Below are positions 7,764-19,130 of a stretch of 64,000 nucleotides of DNA, piece after piece. The stretch lies in NCBI RefSeq assembly GCF_004634215.1, contig NZ_SMMH01000014.1, positions 1 to 64,000 on the forward strand, given 5' to 3'. The notes under the pieces are model-generated. The model ran no database searches, had not been told where the DNA came from, and saw nothing but the letters and a program-made list of their open reading frames with translations. This stretch comes from Deinococcus fonticola. Its GTDB lineage: Bacteria > Deinococcota > Deinococci > Deinococcales > Deinococcaceae. The first letter of the stretch is position 1. Every line of letters begins with the position of its first letter. The translations under genes were made by a program, and so were the position numbers.

Positions 7764-8194
7764 TTCCGGCGGGTGTAGTTCACGACGTCCCGGTCGAAGG
7801 CGCCGATCAGCATGACGATGCCCAGCAGGGTACCGAAGGGGAACAGCAGCAGGCTGAACACAGCGATCACGATGGCCGAGACGCGGCCCCAGTGTTTGCC
7901 TTCCAGCAGGGCGCGCCGGGTGTTGTAGAGCCACAGGATCAGGGCCATGGTCAGGATCAGGGAGATCCACAGCACAGCCTGAACCGTCTGCGGCGGCAGG
8001 GGCGGCAGGGTGGTGCCGGTGAGCTTGCCATACTCGGCCAGCGTGGCGTTCAGGTCGTTGCCCATGAAAGGGGTCATCAGCAGAGACAGGCACTGCGTGA
8101 ACAGGCTGATCAGCAGGGGAACGGTCAGGAAAGCCAGTTTAGGCGGTCTGGGCTGGGTGGGGGGTTGCGTGGGGTGCGGAGTGGGGGCAGTCAT
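7760..8194 (-). CDS. Small membrane protein of unknown function
   Basis: A 144-residue protein with a proline-rich cytoplasmic-looking N-terminus (first 18 residues) and three hydrophobic segments (about 21-43, 72-90, 104-130). No known domain recognised. TAACCT on the minus strand lies seven bases before the ATG, indicating a leaderless transcript. It is co-transcribed with the P-loop ATPase through an ATGA overlap, so the two may work together. Confidence 0.72.
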   Translation of the reverse strand: MTAPTPHPTQPPTQPRPPKLAFLTVPLLISLFTQCLSLLMTPFMGNDLNATLAEYGKLTGTTLPPLPPQTVQAVLWISLILTMALILWLYNTRRALLEGKHWGRVSAIVIAVFSLLLFPFGTLLGIVMLIGAFDRDVVNYTRRK

Positions 8195-8216
8195 TGCTGT
8201 CAGGTTAGCGTGCCGG

Positions 8217-8741
8217 TCAGGTTCTTTTCTCGTAGAGGGTGAAGGTGTCCGCCTGGCCCAGGGCAGGCAGCGTCATCTGAAATTGCCGCAGGGGCGTGAA
8301 ACCCTGCTTGCGGTAAAACGCCTGAATACCAGCGTTGCGGCTGTAGGCATCGAACCGCAGCCACGGCGCCCCGGCCTCACGCGCCACGCGCTCGACTTCG
8401 CGCAGGCAGTGGGCGCCCAGCCCACGCCCCTGAATGTTCGGGTAGACGGCGAGGCGGTGCAGGTAAGCGGCGGACGCCTGCGGCTGCGTGAACCACTGCG
8501 CCTGATATTCCGCCGGCAGATCATAGTCCAGCGTGAAGGTGGCCATGAGTTCACCGTTCTCCTCCAGCACCCACACGAACCCCGCCGCAGCCTGCGCCTG
8601 AATGAGTTCCAGCGGATAGGCCACAGCCCAGTTGCGTAGACCGAGGCGCTGCTCGATGTCACGCCCGCACGCCTGCAAAAGTGCACTGACCTGCTCCGCT
8701 TCGCTGGCGGTGGCCCGGCGCACGGATTTCAGAGTTGACAT
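8217..8741 (-). CDS. GNAT-family N-acetyltransferase
   Basis: A 174-residue acetyltransferase. The acetyl-CoA-binding motif A is visible as LAVYPNIQGRGLGAHCL (about residues 97-113), followed by the late beta strand and FYRKQGF near the end. The acceptor is not predictable. TAGCAT lies six bases before the ATG on the minus strand (leaderless pattern). It is a single gene between the membrane protein pair and the fusA terminator. Confidence 0.88.
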   Translation of the reverse strand: MSTLKSVRRATASEAEQVSALLQACGRDIEQRLGLRNWAVAYPLELIQAQAAAGFVWVLEENGELMATFTLDYDLPAEYQAQWFTQPQASAAYLHRLAVYPNIQGRGLGAHCLREVERVAREAGAPWLRFDAYSRNAGIQAFYRKQGFTPLRQFQMTLPALGQADTFTLYEKRT

Positions 8742-8773
8742 GGGCTCATGCTACGAGAAACAGGCCAACAGAA

Positions 8774-8809
8774 AAGAGAAAACCCGCCACGGTGGGCGGG
8801 CTTCTCTTT
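8774..8809 (-). terminator. Intrinsic terminator downstream of fusA
   Basis: The stem AAGAGAAAACCCGCC/GGGCGGGCTTCTCTT surrounds a short loop. Read on the minus strand it ends GGCGGGTTTTCTCTTTT. It lies about 110 bases past the fusA stop and closes the str operon, so tuf is not read through from here. Confidence 0.75.
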
Positions 8810-8839
8810 CGGTTTGACCGGTTGACTTCCTTACTTCCC

Positions 8840-8874
8840 GTGCAAGTCATGCGTAACGGATGACTTGCACTTTT
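8840..8874. terminator. Strong hairpin after fusA
   Basis: Perfect 11-bp inverted repeat GTGCAAGTCAT (8840-8850) and ATGACTTGCAC (8860-8870) with a nine-base loop, followed on the plus strand by TTTT. On the minus strand it is the first hairpin met after fusA but lacks a T-run there. It may act as a processing or mRNA-protecting hairpin before the second terminator at 8774-8809. Confidence 0.55.
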
Positions 8875-8916
8875 CCCACTCCCTCCGCTCGGTTTGCACC
8901 TGCGGGGCAAATGGAA

Positions 8917-11010
<2,094 letters not shown>

Positions 11011-11139
11011 AGGACTCCTGCGATGTTAGGGGCAACGTGTCTCGTCACCGTCAGATGGGCTTACAAGAGTGCGGACAGCAGCTTGGGCCACTGTCCACCT
11101 TCTCAAACGGCCCGGTCAAGCCAGTAATTTAAGTCAGAA

Positions 11140-11610
11140 TTACCACTTGTAGTGGGCGTAGGCGCGGTTGGCCTCGGCCATGCGCTCCACGTCGTCTTTC
11201 TTCTTGATGGCCCCGCCACGGCCCTGCGCGGCGTCCATGATCTCGCCCGCGAGGCGCTCGATGGCGGTGCGCTCGGGGCGGCCGCCCACGGCGGTCATCA
11301 TCCAGCGCAGGGTCAGGCTCTGCTGACGGCGCGGGCCGACTTCCACCGGCACCTGGTAGGTGCTGCCGCCCACGCGGCGGCTGCGGACTTCCACGCGCGG
11401 CTTGACGTTGTCGTAAGCCTGCTTGAAGACCTTCAGGGGTTCCTGGCCGGTCTTGTCCTGCACCAGGCGCATGGCGCCGTAGAAAATGCGGCTGGCCAGG
11501 TTCTTCTTGCCGTCTTCCATGATGCGGTTGATCATTGCGCTGACCAGCACGTCCTGATAGACCAGGTCGGGCTGAACGGGGCGCACTTCTGCTGCGCGGC
11601 GACGTGCCAT
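11140..11610 (-). CDS. rpsG: 30S ribosomal protein S7
   Basis: A 156-residue S7 with typical RPVQPDLVYQD, RVEVRSRRVGGSTYQVP and the C-terminal KKKDDVERMAEANRAYAHYKW. S7 binds the 3' major domain of 16S rRNA and starts assembly of the 30S head. AAGGAGT lies just before the ATG. It is the middle gene of the str operon. Confidence 0.99.
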   Translation of the reverse strand: MARRRAAEVRPVQPDLVYQDVLVSAMINRIMEDGKKNLASRIFYGAMRLVQDKTGQEPLKVFKQAYDNVKPRVEVRSRRVGGSTYQVPVEVGPRRQQSLTLRWMMTAVGGRPERTAIERLAGEIMDAAQGRGGAIKKKDDVERMAEANRAYAHYKW

Positions 11611-11738
11611 GTTGACTCCTTGAGATTCACAACGCCCGGAAAATCGTGGGCGTGAAAGATTCGGTTTAGCTGACCTGCTTCACTGGCATCACCTCTTGAG
11701 GGGGTTCACTCACCGCCCTTCGTGATGTCGGAGCGGGG

Positions 11739-12134
<396 letters not shown>

Positions 12135-12501
12135 AACATCACTCCTGTTTCTTGGATTGCGCGCCAGACTGTGGCCTGACCGCGCTTGAGAGGCTGCTTA
12201 CCGCCAGGTATGAAAACCGTGGGGAAGCAGCGCCGGGTTGACGGACGGGCAGGACTTTCTCCTGCCGTGAGGTGGTCACAAGACGCATGAAACGCTGTCA
12301 GCATCCACGTTCTCGCCTTGCCAGTGCCGAAGTGGTGCCTCAGGGCAACCCTGGCGAGAGGCCAACTTCCAACCTTTTCAGGATACACGCTCAGGAAAAC
12401 AATGGCAACTGCCGTCGAGTACGCTGCTGGGGCGTCAGTTTGGGGCGTCAATAAGTCATCTGGCGGGTGCAGTTCGGGCGAACCGGCGGCTAACCTGCCT
12501 C
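12135..12501. other. Intergenic: str leader and promoters
   Basis: 367 bases between the divergent rpsL and GNAT genes. It holds the str promoter (see 12380-12408), then an rpsL leader of about 240 bases with a hairpin GGCAGGA/TCCTGCC (12248-12266, five-base loop) that could take part in leader control. On the other side TAACCT (12491-12496) lies five bases before the GNAT start. No coding sequence was seen. Confidence 0.6.
12380..12408 (-). promoter_or_regulatory. Promoter of the str operon
   Basis: On the minus strand, TTGCCA (12408-12403) and TATCCT (12385-12380) are separated by exactly 17 bases, a good sigma-70-type promoter. Transcription would start near 12373, about 240 bases before the rpsL start codon. 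Confidence 0.7.
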
Positions 12502-13299
12502 ATGACCACTCCTGAGAAAACGCGCTTGCTGGCGGCTTACGACGCCCAGTGCCGGGATGAAGCCGAGGTGCTCGCCGCCGACAGGTCTGACCGCTGCGGG
12601 CCACTGTGGCGGGCCTGGTACGGAAAGCGGGGGTTCGTGACCTACTGTTCGCTGGACGGCCTGGATGGGCAGGCGCTGGATAACCTGATCGCGCAGACGG
12701 TGGCTGACTTCGCCGCCGATCCTGAAATTCAGTCCTTCGAATGGAAGACCCGTGGGCACGACCAGCCGGCCGACCTGCCCGAACGGCTGCTGAGACACGG
12801 GTTTCAGGCCGATGAGCAGGAAACGGTGATGGTGGGAGACGCGGCTCTCCTGGCGCAGGACATCGCCTTGCCGGAGGGGGTGACGGTGCGCCGCATCGAC
12901 AACGTGCCCGACCCCTACCCCGAGATGGTCAGGGCCGCCGACGCGCAGGCCAGGGCCTTCGGTTTTCCTTTCGGCGTGGAGGATTTCATGCGCCGCCTCG
13001 AAAAGAAGCCGGGCCTGGTAGAAATCTGGGTGGCCGAAACCCCCGACGAGGTGGTCTGCACCGGACGCCTGGAAGCCGTGCCGGACAGCGAATTTGCCGG
13101 CCTGTGGGGTGGGGGCACGGTGCCGGAGTGGCACGGCAAAGGTATTTACCGCGCCCTCACCGCCGCGCGGGCCAGGTCGGCGCTGGCGCGGGGCCTGCGT
13201 TACCTGCAAAGCGACTGCACCGAATTTTCGCGGCCCATTCTGGAAAAAAGTGGGCTGCTGGCCGTGACCACCACCACGCCTTACCTCTGGAGGCGCTGA
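12502..13299 (+). CDS. GNAT-family N-acetyltransferase
   Basis: A 265-residue protein whose C-terminal half carries the acetyl-CoA-binding turn VPEWHGKGIYRALTAARA (about residues 212-229) and a final GNAT strand. The N-terminal half is longer than in minimal GNATs and may be a second, degenerate GNAT-like domain. Acceptor unknown. TAACCT lies five bases before the ATG, the leaderless pattern. The next gene, hemL, follows after 38 bases and has its own TAGCCT box. Confidence 0.82.
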   Translation: MTTPEKTRLLAAYDAQCRDEAEVLAADRSDRCGPLWRAWYGKRGFVTYCSLDGLDGQALDNLIAQTVADFAADPEIQSFEWKTRGHDQPADLPERLLRHGFQADEQETVMVGDAALLAQDIALPEGVTVRRIDNVPDPYPEMVRAADAQARAFGFPFGVEDFMRRLEKKPGLVEIWVAETPDEVVCTGRLEAVPDSEFAGLWGGGTVPEWHGKGIYRALTAARARSALARGLRYLQSDCTEFSRPILEKSGLLAVTTTTPYLWRR

Positions 13300-13337
13300 G
13301 GGCCGTTTTCCTCACATGCAGGCGCTAGCCTGGAGGA

Positions 13338-14660
13338 ATGACCACTCAATCGGCCACCACCCAGTCCGAGGCTCTTTTTTCCCGCGCCAGGGCCGTCACA
13401 CCCGGCGGGGTCAACAGCCCGGTGCGCGCCTTCAAGAGCGTGGGGGGCGTACCGCGCTTTATCGCCTCAGCTCAGGGCGCGTACCTGACGGATGTAGACG
13501 GCCACCGGTACGTGGACTACGTGGGGTCGTGGGGGCCGATGATCCTGGGGCACAACCACCCGGCGGTGCGGGAGGCGATTGCCGGGGCGCTGCTGACCGG
13601 AACGTCTTTCGGGGCGCCCGGCCCGCGTGAGGTCGAGCTGGCCGAACTGGTCACCGAGTTGACCGGCGCCGAGCGCGTGCGGTTCGTGAACAGCGGCACC
13701 GAGGCCACCATGAGCGCCCTGCGCCTGGCCCGCGGGGTCACAGGACGGAAGTTCATCGTGAAGTTCCGGGGCAATTACCACGGCCACGCCGACGGCCTGC
13801 TGGTGGAAGCCGGAAGCGGACTGCTGACGAACGCCGAGGGGCAACTGGGCGCGGCGGCCCCCAGCAGTGCGGGTGTGCCGGAGGAGTACGCGGCCCTGAC
13901 CCTGGTCAGCGAGTACAACGACCCGGCGGCCCTTGACCGGTTGATAGCCGAGCGCGGTCACGAGATTGCCGCCGTCATTTTCGAGCCGGTGGTGGGGAAT
14001 GCGGGCGTGCTGATTCCCACGCCGGCGTTCCTGGCCGCGCTCCACCGCGTGAAAGACGCCGGGGTGGTGCTGATCGCCGACGAGGTGATGACCGGCTTCC
14101 GCCTGAGCCTGAACGGCGCGACGGGCCTGCTGGGGCTACAACCCGACCTGCGCTGCTGGGGCAAGATCATCGGCGGGGGGCTGCCGGTGGGGGCTTACGG
14201 TGGGCGGGCCGACCTGATGGACTTCGTGTCCCCGCAAGGCCCGGTGTACCAGGCCGGAACCCTGAGCGGCAATCCCCTGGCGATGGCGGCGGGCCTGGCC
14301 ACCCTGAAGGAACTGCGAGCGAATCCTGGCCTTTACACGCAACTGGAGACTTACACCGGGCAACTGGCAGAGGGCCTGAAAGCCAGCGCAAGGGCTGCCG
14401 GCCTTCCCCTCACGGTCAACCACATCGGCTCGATGCTCACGGCGTTTTTTATCGGCGCGCCAGACATTCGCACGTACACGCAGGCCGCACCCAGCGACAC
14501 CAAAACTTTCGCGGCATGGTTTCAGGGATTGCTGGGCCGGGGGGTGTACTGGGCCCCCTCGCAGTTTGAGAGCATCTTCATCAGCGCCGCACACACCGAC
14601 ACCGAGTTGAATGCCACACTGGAAGCCGCACAAGCTGCATTTCAAGAGGTGAATTCATGA
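13338..14660 (+). CDS. hemL: Glutamate-1-semialdehyde 2,1-aminomutase
   Basis: A 440-residue PLP enzyme that converts glutamate-1-semialdehyde to 5-aminolevulinate in the C5 route to haem. The start SRARAVTPGGVNSPVRAF, the NSGTEATMSALRLAR phosphate-binding region, IADEVMTGFR and the PLP lysine segment GKIIGGGLPVGAYGG are all present. Length is normal. TAGCCT lies six bases before the ATG. The stop overlaps the next ATG (ATGA), so the CoA-binding protein is translated with it. Confidence 0.97.
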   Translation: MTTQSATTQSEALFSRARAVTPGGVNSPVRAFKSVGGVPRFIASAQGAYLTDVDGHRYVDYVGSWGPMILGHNHPAVREAIAGALLTGTSFGAPGPREVELAELVTELTGAERVRFVNSGTEATMSALRLARGVTGRKFIVKFRGNYHGHADGLLVEAGSGLLTNAEGQLGAAAPSSAGVPEEYAALTLVSEYNDPAALDRLIAERGHEIAAVIFEPVVGNAGVLIPTPAFLAALHRVKDAGVVLIADEVMTGFRLSLNGATGLLGLQPDLRCWGKIIGGGLPVGAYGGRADLMDFVSPQGPVYQAGTLSGNPLAMAAGLATLKELRANPGLYTQLETYTGQLAEGLKASARAAGLPLTVNHIGSMLTAFFIGAPDIRTYTQAAPSDTKTFAAWFQGLLGRGVYWAPSQFESIFISAAHTDTELNATLEAAQAAFQEVNS

Positions 14661-15085
14661 CGCTGCTGACTGGTATTCCGGACGTGATCCGCGTCCTCAA
14701 AGAGAACAAGGTGATCGCCGTGGTGGGCTTTCACCGCGACACCATGAAACCTGCCCATTACGTCCCGGAGTACATGAGCCGCCAGGGGTACACCATCATT
14801 CCGGTGAACCCGTCGCTGGCGGCGCGCGGCGAGAGTTTCTTCGGGCACAAGGCCGTGTCCACCCTGGCAGAAATCAGCACGCCCGTGGACGTCGTGGAGG
14901 TGTTCCGCCGCAGCGACAAGGTGTACGACCACCTTCAGGACATCCTGAACATGCAGCCGCTGCCCAGGGTCGTGTGGTTGCAACTCGGCATCCGGGACGA
15001 CAACGTGGCGCGTGAACTGACGGCGCGCGGCATCGACGTCATTCAGGACAGGTGCATGCTTGCCGACCACCGGGCCCTGCTGTAA
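14657..15085 (+). CDS. CoA-binding domain protein (YccU/YneT type)
   Basis: A 142-residue Rossmann-fold protein of the small CoA-binding family (succinyl-CoA-synthetase alpha-like N-domain). VIAVVGFHRDTMKPAHYVPEYM, the IIPVNPSL strand and VVWLQLGIRDD are the family landmarks. Its function is not settled in any organism. It is translationally coupled to hemL. Confidence 0.88.
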   Translation: MTLLTGIPDVIRVLKENKVIAVVGFHRDTMKPAHYVPEYMSRQGYTIIPVNPSLAARGESFFGHKAVSTLAEISTPVDVVEVFRRSDKVYDHLQDILNMQPLPRVVWLQLGIRDDNVARELTARGIDVIQDRCMLADHRALL

Positions 15086-15107
15086 AGAGCCGCGCTGTAA
15101 AGAAATG

Positions 15108-15138
15108 AACAGGGGGCGCCGCGCACGCTCCCCTGTTT
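15108..15138 (+). terminator. Intrinsic terminator after hemL operon
   Basis: Stem AACAGGGG (15108-15115) and CCCCTGTT (15130-15137), followed by T. It lies between the convergent CoA-binding and phosphotransferase genes and may serve both directions. Confidence 0.65.
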
Positions 15139-15151
15139 CAGGCCGGCCCTT

Positions 15152-15925
15152 TTACCACAGCTCGTCGAGCAGCATGTAGTAGCGGATCTTATCCATATCG
15201 ACTTTTTCCCTGCCGTAGTGATCCAGAAGCTGCTCGGCATACTCCACGCTCAGGTTATGCCGGGTGCTGCGGTACGCCAGCCCCAGGTCGGCGTGGCGGT
15301 CGGCAATTCCCAGCCGGCCCACATCGATGAGGCCCTCCAGCAATTCGCCGTTCACGATGAAGTTGGGCAGGCAGGGGTCGCCGTGTGTGACCACCAGGTC
15401 TTCCCAGACGGGCCTGGTCTTGACCAGTTCGTTGAAGACGCTGGTGGCCGTGCGCCCCTGACGCGCCTCGTCGAAGTCGCTTTCGTCGATCAGGCCGGCC
15501 TGCACTCGCTCGCGGGCCAGGTGCAGGGCCACGTTCAGGCTCATGTTGAAGGGGCAGTCGCGCAGGGGCAGGGCATGCAGTTCGCGCAGGGCGCGGGCCA
15601 GCAGGTTCACCAGGCGTTCGGGGTGCAGCAGGGCGTCCGGGTGGCTCAGGTCGATGCCGGGCAGGCGCGTCATGGCCAGGTATTCGTGCGTTGCGGTGGT
15701 GTCGTAGGCGACGACCTGCGGCGCGGGAAGGCGGCCCGCGAGCCAGCGCAGACGTTCGCGCTCCTGTTGCAGACTGACCCCCACTGCGCCTTGATGGCGC
15801 TGAATTTTGACGATGTGGCGGGTACTGCGCCACACCTGAGCGCCGCTGTGGCCGGTGTCGATCTGTTCCCAGCGGGCGGCGGGAAGCACGGCCCGCAGGC
15901 TGGCGGGCAGGTCGGGGGTGTTCAT
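15152..15925 (-). CDS. APH(3')-type aminoglycoside phosphotransferase
   Basis: A 257-residue kinase-fold enzyme. The catalytic loop [11 protein letters not shown], the metal-binding segment [15 protein letters not shown] and the C-terminal [11 protein letters not shown] match aminoglycoside 3'-phosphotransferases, whose members end KIKYYILLDELF or similar. Length (about 260) also fits. The family phosphorylates the 3'-hydroxyl of kanamycin-type drugs with ATP. No mobile element is adjacent and codon use looks native, so it may be an intrinsic chromosomal homologue. TATCCT on the minus strand lies seven bases before the ATG (leaderless). Confidence 0.88.
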   Translation of the reverse strand: MNTPDLPASLRAVLPAARWEQIDTGHSGAQVWRSTRHIVKIQRHQGAVGVSLQQERERLRWLAGRLPAPQVVAYDTTATHEYLAMTRLPGIDLSHPDALLHPERLVNLLARALRELHALPLRDCPFNMSLNVALHLARERVQAGLIDESDFDEARQGRTATSVFNELVKTRPVWEDLVVTHGDPCLPNFIVNGELLEGLIDVGRLGIADRHADLGLAYRSTRHNLSVEYAEQLLDHYGREKVDMDKIRYYMLLDELW

Positions 15926-15973
15926 GCGGTTCAGGATAAGGAGGTTTCGTATTTTGCGCGTACACTGTCAGGA

Positions 15974-16852
15974 ATGAAGGTTGGTTTACTGAATTCGGGG
16001 GCGGCGCGGCTGGGGGCCTACTGGGCCGCCTTCCTGCGTGAACTGGAGGTCGAGGTGGTGCCCGGCGCCATTACGGACGCGGAGGCGCTGGAAATCGGGG
16101 GGCAGAGTTTGCCGGGCGAGTCCCCGGTGGTGCAACTGGCGCTGGGCCGTATCCTGGCGCTGGGCCGGGTAGACGTGGTGCTGGTGCCGCAGTGGCCGGC
16201 GGTCAGTGGGGACGCCTGGAACGAGGCGTTCACGGATCTGTTGCCCCGGCGCATCAGTGGCCTGCCCACCCTGATTCCTGTGCCCGACGCGGGCGAGCAG
16301 GTAGAGGCGGTGGCCACCGAAGTGGGGCTGCGCCTGACGCGCAATGCCGGGCTGGTGCGCCGCGCCCTGGAACGCGCCCGCATTCTGCTGAACAGGAACA
16401 AGGGAGAGATGCCGGCCCTGAACCGCGCCTCGCAGGTGACGGTGGCGGTGATCGGGCCACGTGCCCTGCTGGGCGAGGACGTGCTGAGCGGCGGGCTGCG
16501 GCAGGCGCTGGAGGGGCTGGGCCTGCACGCCGTGTATGGCCCGGAGTTGCCGCTGGCCGAAACGTTGCAGCGCGCCGAGCGCCTGGAGAACGCCGCGAAA
16601 CTCCCGGCGGGCGAGCGTGAGCTGTTCGGCAGCGCCTCGCTGCTGGCGGGCAAGAGTGCCGTGAAGGGCCTGATCTTCGCGCTGCCCCTGCACGACGGGG
16701 CCACGCGGGCGGCCCTGACGCGCATTGCCGGGAAAATGCACAAGCCCACGCTGCTGCTGGACGTGGCGGGCGGACAGGCGGATTTTCCGGAACTGGAGGC
16801 CTTCCGTGATCAGGTCACGCTGAGAACCTCCACGGTGGAGAGTGAAGCGTGA
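15974..16852 (+). CDS. Unknown protein resembling acyl-CoA dehydratase activase-related (DUF2229) fold
   Basis: A 292-residue protein. The start [20 protein letters not shown], then LEVEVVPG, a GGQSLPGE turn and [10 protein letters not shown] recall the DUF2229/activase-related fold (PRAL...YPFW, evv-S..T, C.P.K). However, the cysteines of that family are absent and the whole protein has no cysteine. If related, it cannot bind an iron-sulfur cluster. The ATG lies seven bases after TACACT (leaderless). It is coupled to the following membrane protein by GTGA. Function unknown. Confidence 0.55.
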   Translation: MKVGLLNSGAARLGAYWAAFLRELEVEVVPGAITDAEALEIGGQSLPGESPVVQLALGRILALGRVDVVLVPQWPAVSGDAWNEAFTDLLPRRISGLPTLIPVPDAGEQVEAVATEVGLRLTRNAGLVRRALERARILLNRNKGEMPALNRASQVTVAVIGPRALLGEDVLSGGLRQALEGLGLHAVYGPELPLAETLQRAERLENAAKLPAGERELFGSASLLAGKSAVKGLIFALPLHDGATRAALTRIAGKMHKPTLLLDVAGGQADFPELEAFRDQVTLRTSTVESEA

Positions 16853-17217
16853 ACTGGTGGCGCTGGTTGACGACACCCGACCCCAACCCCGGGTACACGA
16901 CGGGCAAGTTGCTGAAACTGTTCGTGCGCGTGGCCGTTTTTGCAGTGCTGGCGACGCTGCTCAGTACGCTGCTGATGCCCACGCCGGTCGGGAAGTACCT
17001 GAACACCTGGTGGGGCAGCATGCTGCTGGTGCTGGTGCTGTACCTGCCGCTGATGCGCTTTCTGAGCGTCGACACTTTTGTTCCCCGGCGCTTCCAGGCG
17101 CCCCCCAGCACCAACGCTGCGGGCAAGACCGTGCCGTCCAGCACCGAGCGCCGCAAGGAGAAGAACCGCTACGCAGGTGTGCGTAAAGCCCCGCCGAAGT
17201 ATGGTGGACGCCGCTGA
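16849..17217 (+). CDS. Small membrane protein of unknown function
   Basis: A 122-residue protein with two hydrophobic segments (about 21-44 and 54-74) and a basic, lysine/arginine-rich C-terminal tail ([23 protein letters not shown] in part). The start is GTG at 16849 overlapping the upstream stop. It is translated with the cysteine-free protein before it. No known family recognised. Confidence 0.72.
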   Translation: MNWWRWLTTPDPNPGYTTGKLLKLFVRVAVFAVLATLLSTLLMPTPVGKYLNTWWGSMLLVLVLYLPLMRFLSVDTFVPRRFQAPPSTNAAGKTVPSSTERRKEKNRYAGVRKAPPKYGGRR

Positions 17218-17393
17218 GCCTGTGGGGATGAAAGCGGCATAAAAGTGCAAGGGCTGGCCAGCAATCTCCTGGGGCAGGCTCACGGCTTTCCTTGTGTCAG
17301 GGAAAACGGGACGACCACCGGCTGCTGAAAACAGAACGCTTCATGGGGCCGGCTGTCAGGATCATGTGAGGGCTGACCTGCTGTGATACCAGC

Positions 17394-17786
17394 ATGATCT
17401 GGGTCGGGGCCATTCAACGGACGGGCAGCCTGAGCCGCCTGGAACCTTACCGGGGCGATGTGCGGCCCGTGACGGTGTACACGCATACTTTCGTGATGGG
17501 CGGCCGGGACAACCTGGCGGACGACCGCGAAGATCCTTTTTTTACCGGCACCGGCAGCACGCCCCAGGAGGCCGAGGCGCAGGCGCGCGCGGTGTATCTG
17601 AAGGCCATTTCCTGCACACACCGCATGACCCGCAAGACCCCCATGCTGCTGGAGTGCGAGATGTGTGGCGTGCAGCAGCGCACGCCGCTGACCCCGCAGC
17701 CCGCATCGGCAGCACCAGAGGCGGCGGTCAAAGCCGGGAAGCGTTCGCGCCGACCAGGCCTGCTGGGCTGGTGGCGTTCAGCCTGA
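17394..17786 (+). CDS. Unknown protein with a possible metal-binding site
   Basis: A 130-residue protein. The C-terminal half has CTHRMTRKTPMLLECEMCG, giving Cys, His, Cys and Cys that could form a zinc knuckle. The N-terminal half has YTHTFVMGGRDN, and the tail is alanine-rich and basic. No family recognised. It sits alone between the membrane protein gene and ddrB. Confidence 0.6.
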   Translation: MIWVGAIQRTGSLSRLEPYRGDVRPVTVYTHTFVMGGRDNLADDREDPFFTGTGSTPQEAEAQARAVYLKAISCTHRMTRKTPMLLECEMCGVQQRTPLTPQPASAAPEAAVKAGKRSRRPGLLGWWRSA

Positions 17787-17855
17787 AGCAAAGTGACAGC
17801 GCCCTGTCGCTAAGCAGGGGCCTTATCTTGCAGTGGCTTTCGCGTCTGCCCTGTG

Positions 17856-17872
17856 TTATGTTATTTACATAA
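17856..17872 (+). promoter_or_regulatory. Radiation/desiccation response motif of ddrB
   Basis: TTATGTTATTTACATAA is a 17-bp near-palindrome matching the RDRM consensus bound by the repressor DdrO in Deinococcus. The repressor is cleaved by the protease IrrE (PprI) after DNA damage. It overlaps the likely -10 (TATGTT, 17857-17862) and its last two bases begin the AAGGAGG ribosome binding site. Confidence 0.93.
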
Positions 17873-17883
17873 GGAGGACAAAG

Positions 17884-18438
17884 ATGTTACATATTGAATT
17901 TCTGACCGACCTGGGCGCACGCGTGACCGTGGACGTGGACAGCCCCGACAAACTCATGGACGTGCAGCGCCAGTACGGCCGGCTGGGCTGGACCAGCGGC
18001 GACATTCCCAGCGGCGGTTATCAGTTTCCGCTGGACAACGAGCAGGACTTCGACTGGTCACTGATCGGCGCACGCAAATGGACGAACCCAGAGGGCGAGG
18101 AAATGGTGCTGCACCGGGGCCACGCCTACCGCCGCCGCGAACTGGAAGCCGTGGACAGCCGCAAAATGAAGCTTCCCGCCGCTGTGAAGTACAGCCGCGG
18201 CGCGAAAAGCACCGACCCCGAACACGTACGCGAGAAATCCGACGGTGAATTCGAGTACGTGACGCTGGCTATTTTCCGTGGCGGCAAACGCCAGGAGAAA
18301 TTCGCCCTTCCAGGTGGCACGGGCGCCCAGCGCCCTCAGGCCGCCGCTTCAGCTGCACGCCCAGCCCAACAGGCCCGCCCTCAGATGACGGCGGCAAAAC
18401 CCGCCCCTCGCCAGAACGAGGAAGACACTCCGTTCTGA
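17884..18438 (+). CDS. ddrB: Single-stranded DNA-binding protein DdrB
   Basis: A 184-residue Deinococcus-specific ssDNA-binding protein that forms pentamers and promotes single-strand annealing during genome reassembly after irradiation. Family segments include LHIEFLTDLGARVTVDVD, YGRLGWTSGDIPSGGYQFP, FDWSLIGARKW and HRGHAYRRRELEAVDSRK. The C-terminal tail is disordered and ends EEDTPF, like the acidic SSB tail. AAGGAGG (17871-17877) decides the ATG at 17884. Control by DdrO/IrrE is expected from the overlapping RDRM. Confidence 0.97.
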   Translation: MLHIEFLTDLGARVTVDVDSPDKLMDVQRQYGRLGWTSGDIPSGGYQFPLDNEQDFDWSLIGARKWTNPEGEEMVLHRGHAYRRRELEAVDSRKMKLPAAVKYSRGAKSTDPEHVREKSDGEFEYVTLAIFRGGKRQEKFALPGGTGAQRPQAAASAARPAQQARPQMTAAKPAPRQNEEDTPF

Positions 18439-18614
18439 CCCCGGAAGCGACCCAGCCCGGGGCCAATAACGCGGATTTCCAGCCTCCTTATCCCTGCCTC
18501 TCGACCGTAGTCAAGGGGCAGATTTGCTGGTTGAACGGCCCGCCACAAGTCGGCATATGGTGCCTGACGACAGGCTGTTCGCGCTGGAAGTCTCGCTGTT
18601 TTGAAAGAGGCGGA

Positions 18615-18998
18615 TTACCCCTCTGTGCTGGCGCCGGGGCGGGTGGTCCACTGCGGCTCAGGCTGAATGGTTTCCGCCGGGGCCTTACCGGCTTCCAGCC
18701 CGCTGCTCTGCACGGTCTGGAGGGGCGTCAGCCGCATGCCCGGGGTGCACTCGATCTGGCAGGACAGCCGCGCCTGGCCCAGCAGTTCCTTCTCGGTGAG
18801 TTTGTCGTACTCGGCCACGGTCATGGTGTCCGGTTCGCCTTCCTGAAAGGACACGCGGCAGGTGGTGCATTTCGCCTGGCCGCCGCAGCGGTGCAGGATG
18901 TCCACCCCGCCGCGTTCCAGCGCCAGCACCAGCCGCTCGCCTTCCTGCGCTTCGATGCTGCCGAATCCCTCGACTTCAATGGTCACTGTCTGCGTCAT
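18615..18998 (-). CDS. [2Fe-2S] plant-type ferredoxin
   Basis: A 127-residue ferredoxin with cluster ligands in CGGQAKCTTC (Cys38, Cys44, Cys47) and Cys80 in LSCQIEC. The N-terminal beta-grasp fold is followed by a 40-residue proline/threonine-rich tail. The start ATG at 18998 is preferred over an in-frame ATG 12 bases upstream because CATGCT lies seven bases before it. Electron-transfer partner unknown. Confidence 0.92.
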   Translation of the reverse strand: MTQTVTIEVEGFGSIEAQEGERLVLALERGGVDILHRCGGQAKCTTCRVSFQEGEPDTMTVAEYDKLTEKELLGQARLSCQIECTPGMRLTPLQTVQSSGLEAGKAPAETIQPEPQWTTRPGASTEG

Positions 18999-19130
18999 GG
19001 TTCCCAGCATGACATGCCCGGCGCGTCAAGCCATGTTCAGGAAAACTCAATCGAAGCGGGTGTTCGGGCGCTTACCCTGCCTCAGCGCCTGCCTCATACA
19101 GCTTCCGTCTGTTTCCACTCGCTCTGCTCG

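Noticed and set aside
8871..8892. Similarity between 8871-8892 and 19111-19130 as a dispersed repeat family
   Set aside because: The two stretches agree over about 20 bases with several mismatches; two copies in one window are too few to claim a repeat without a genome search.
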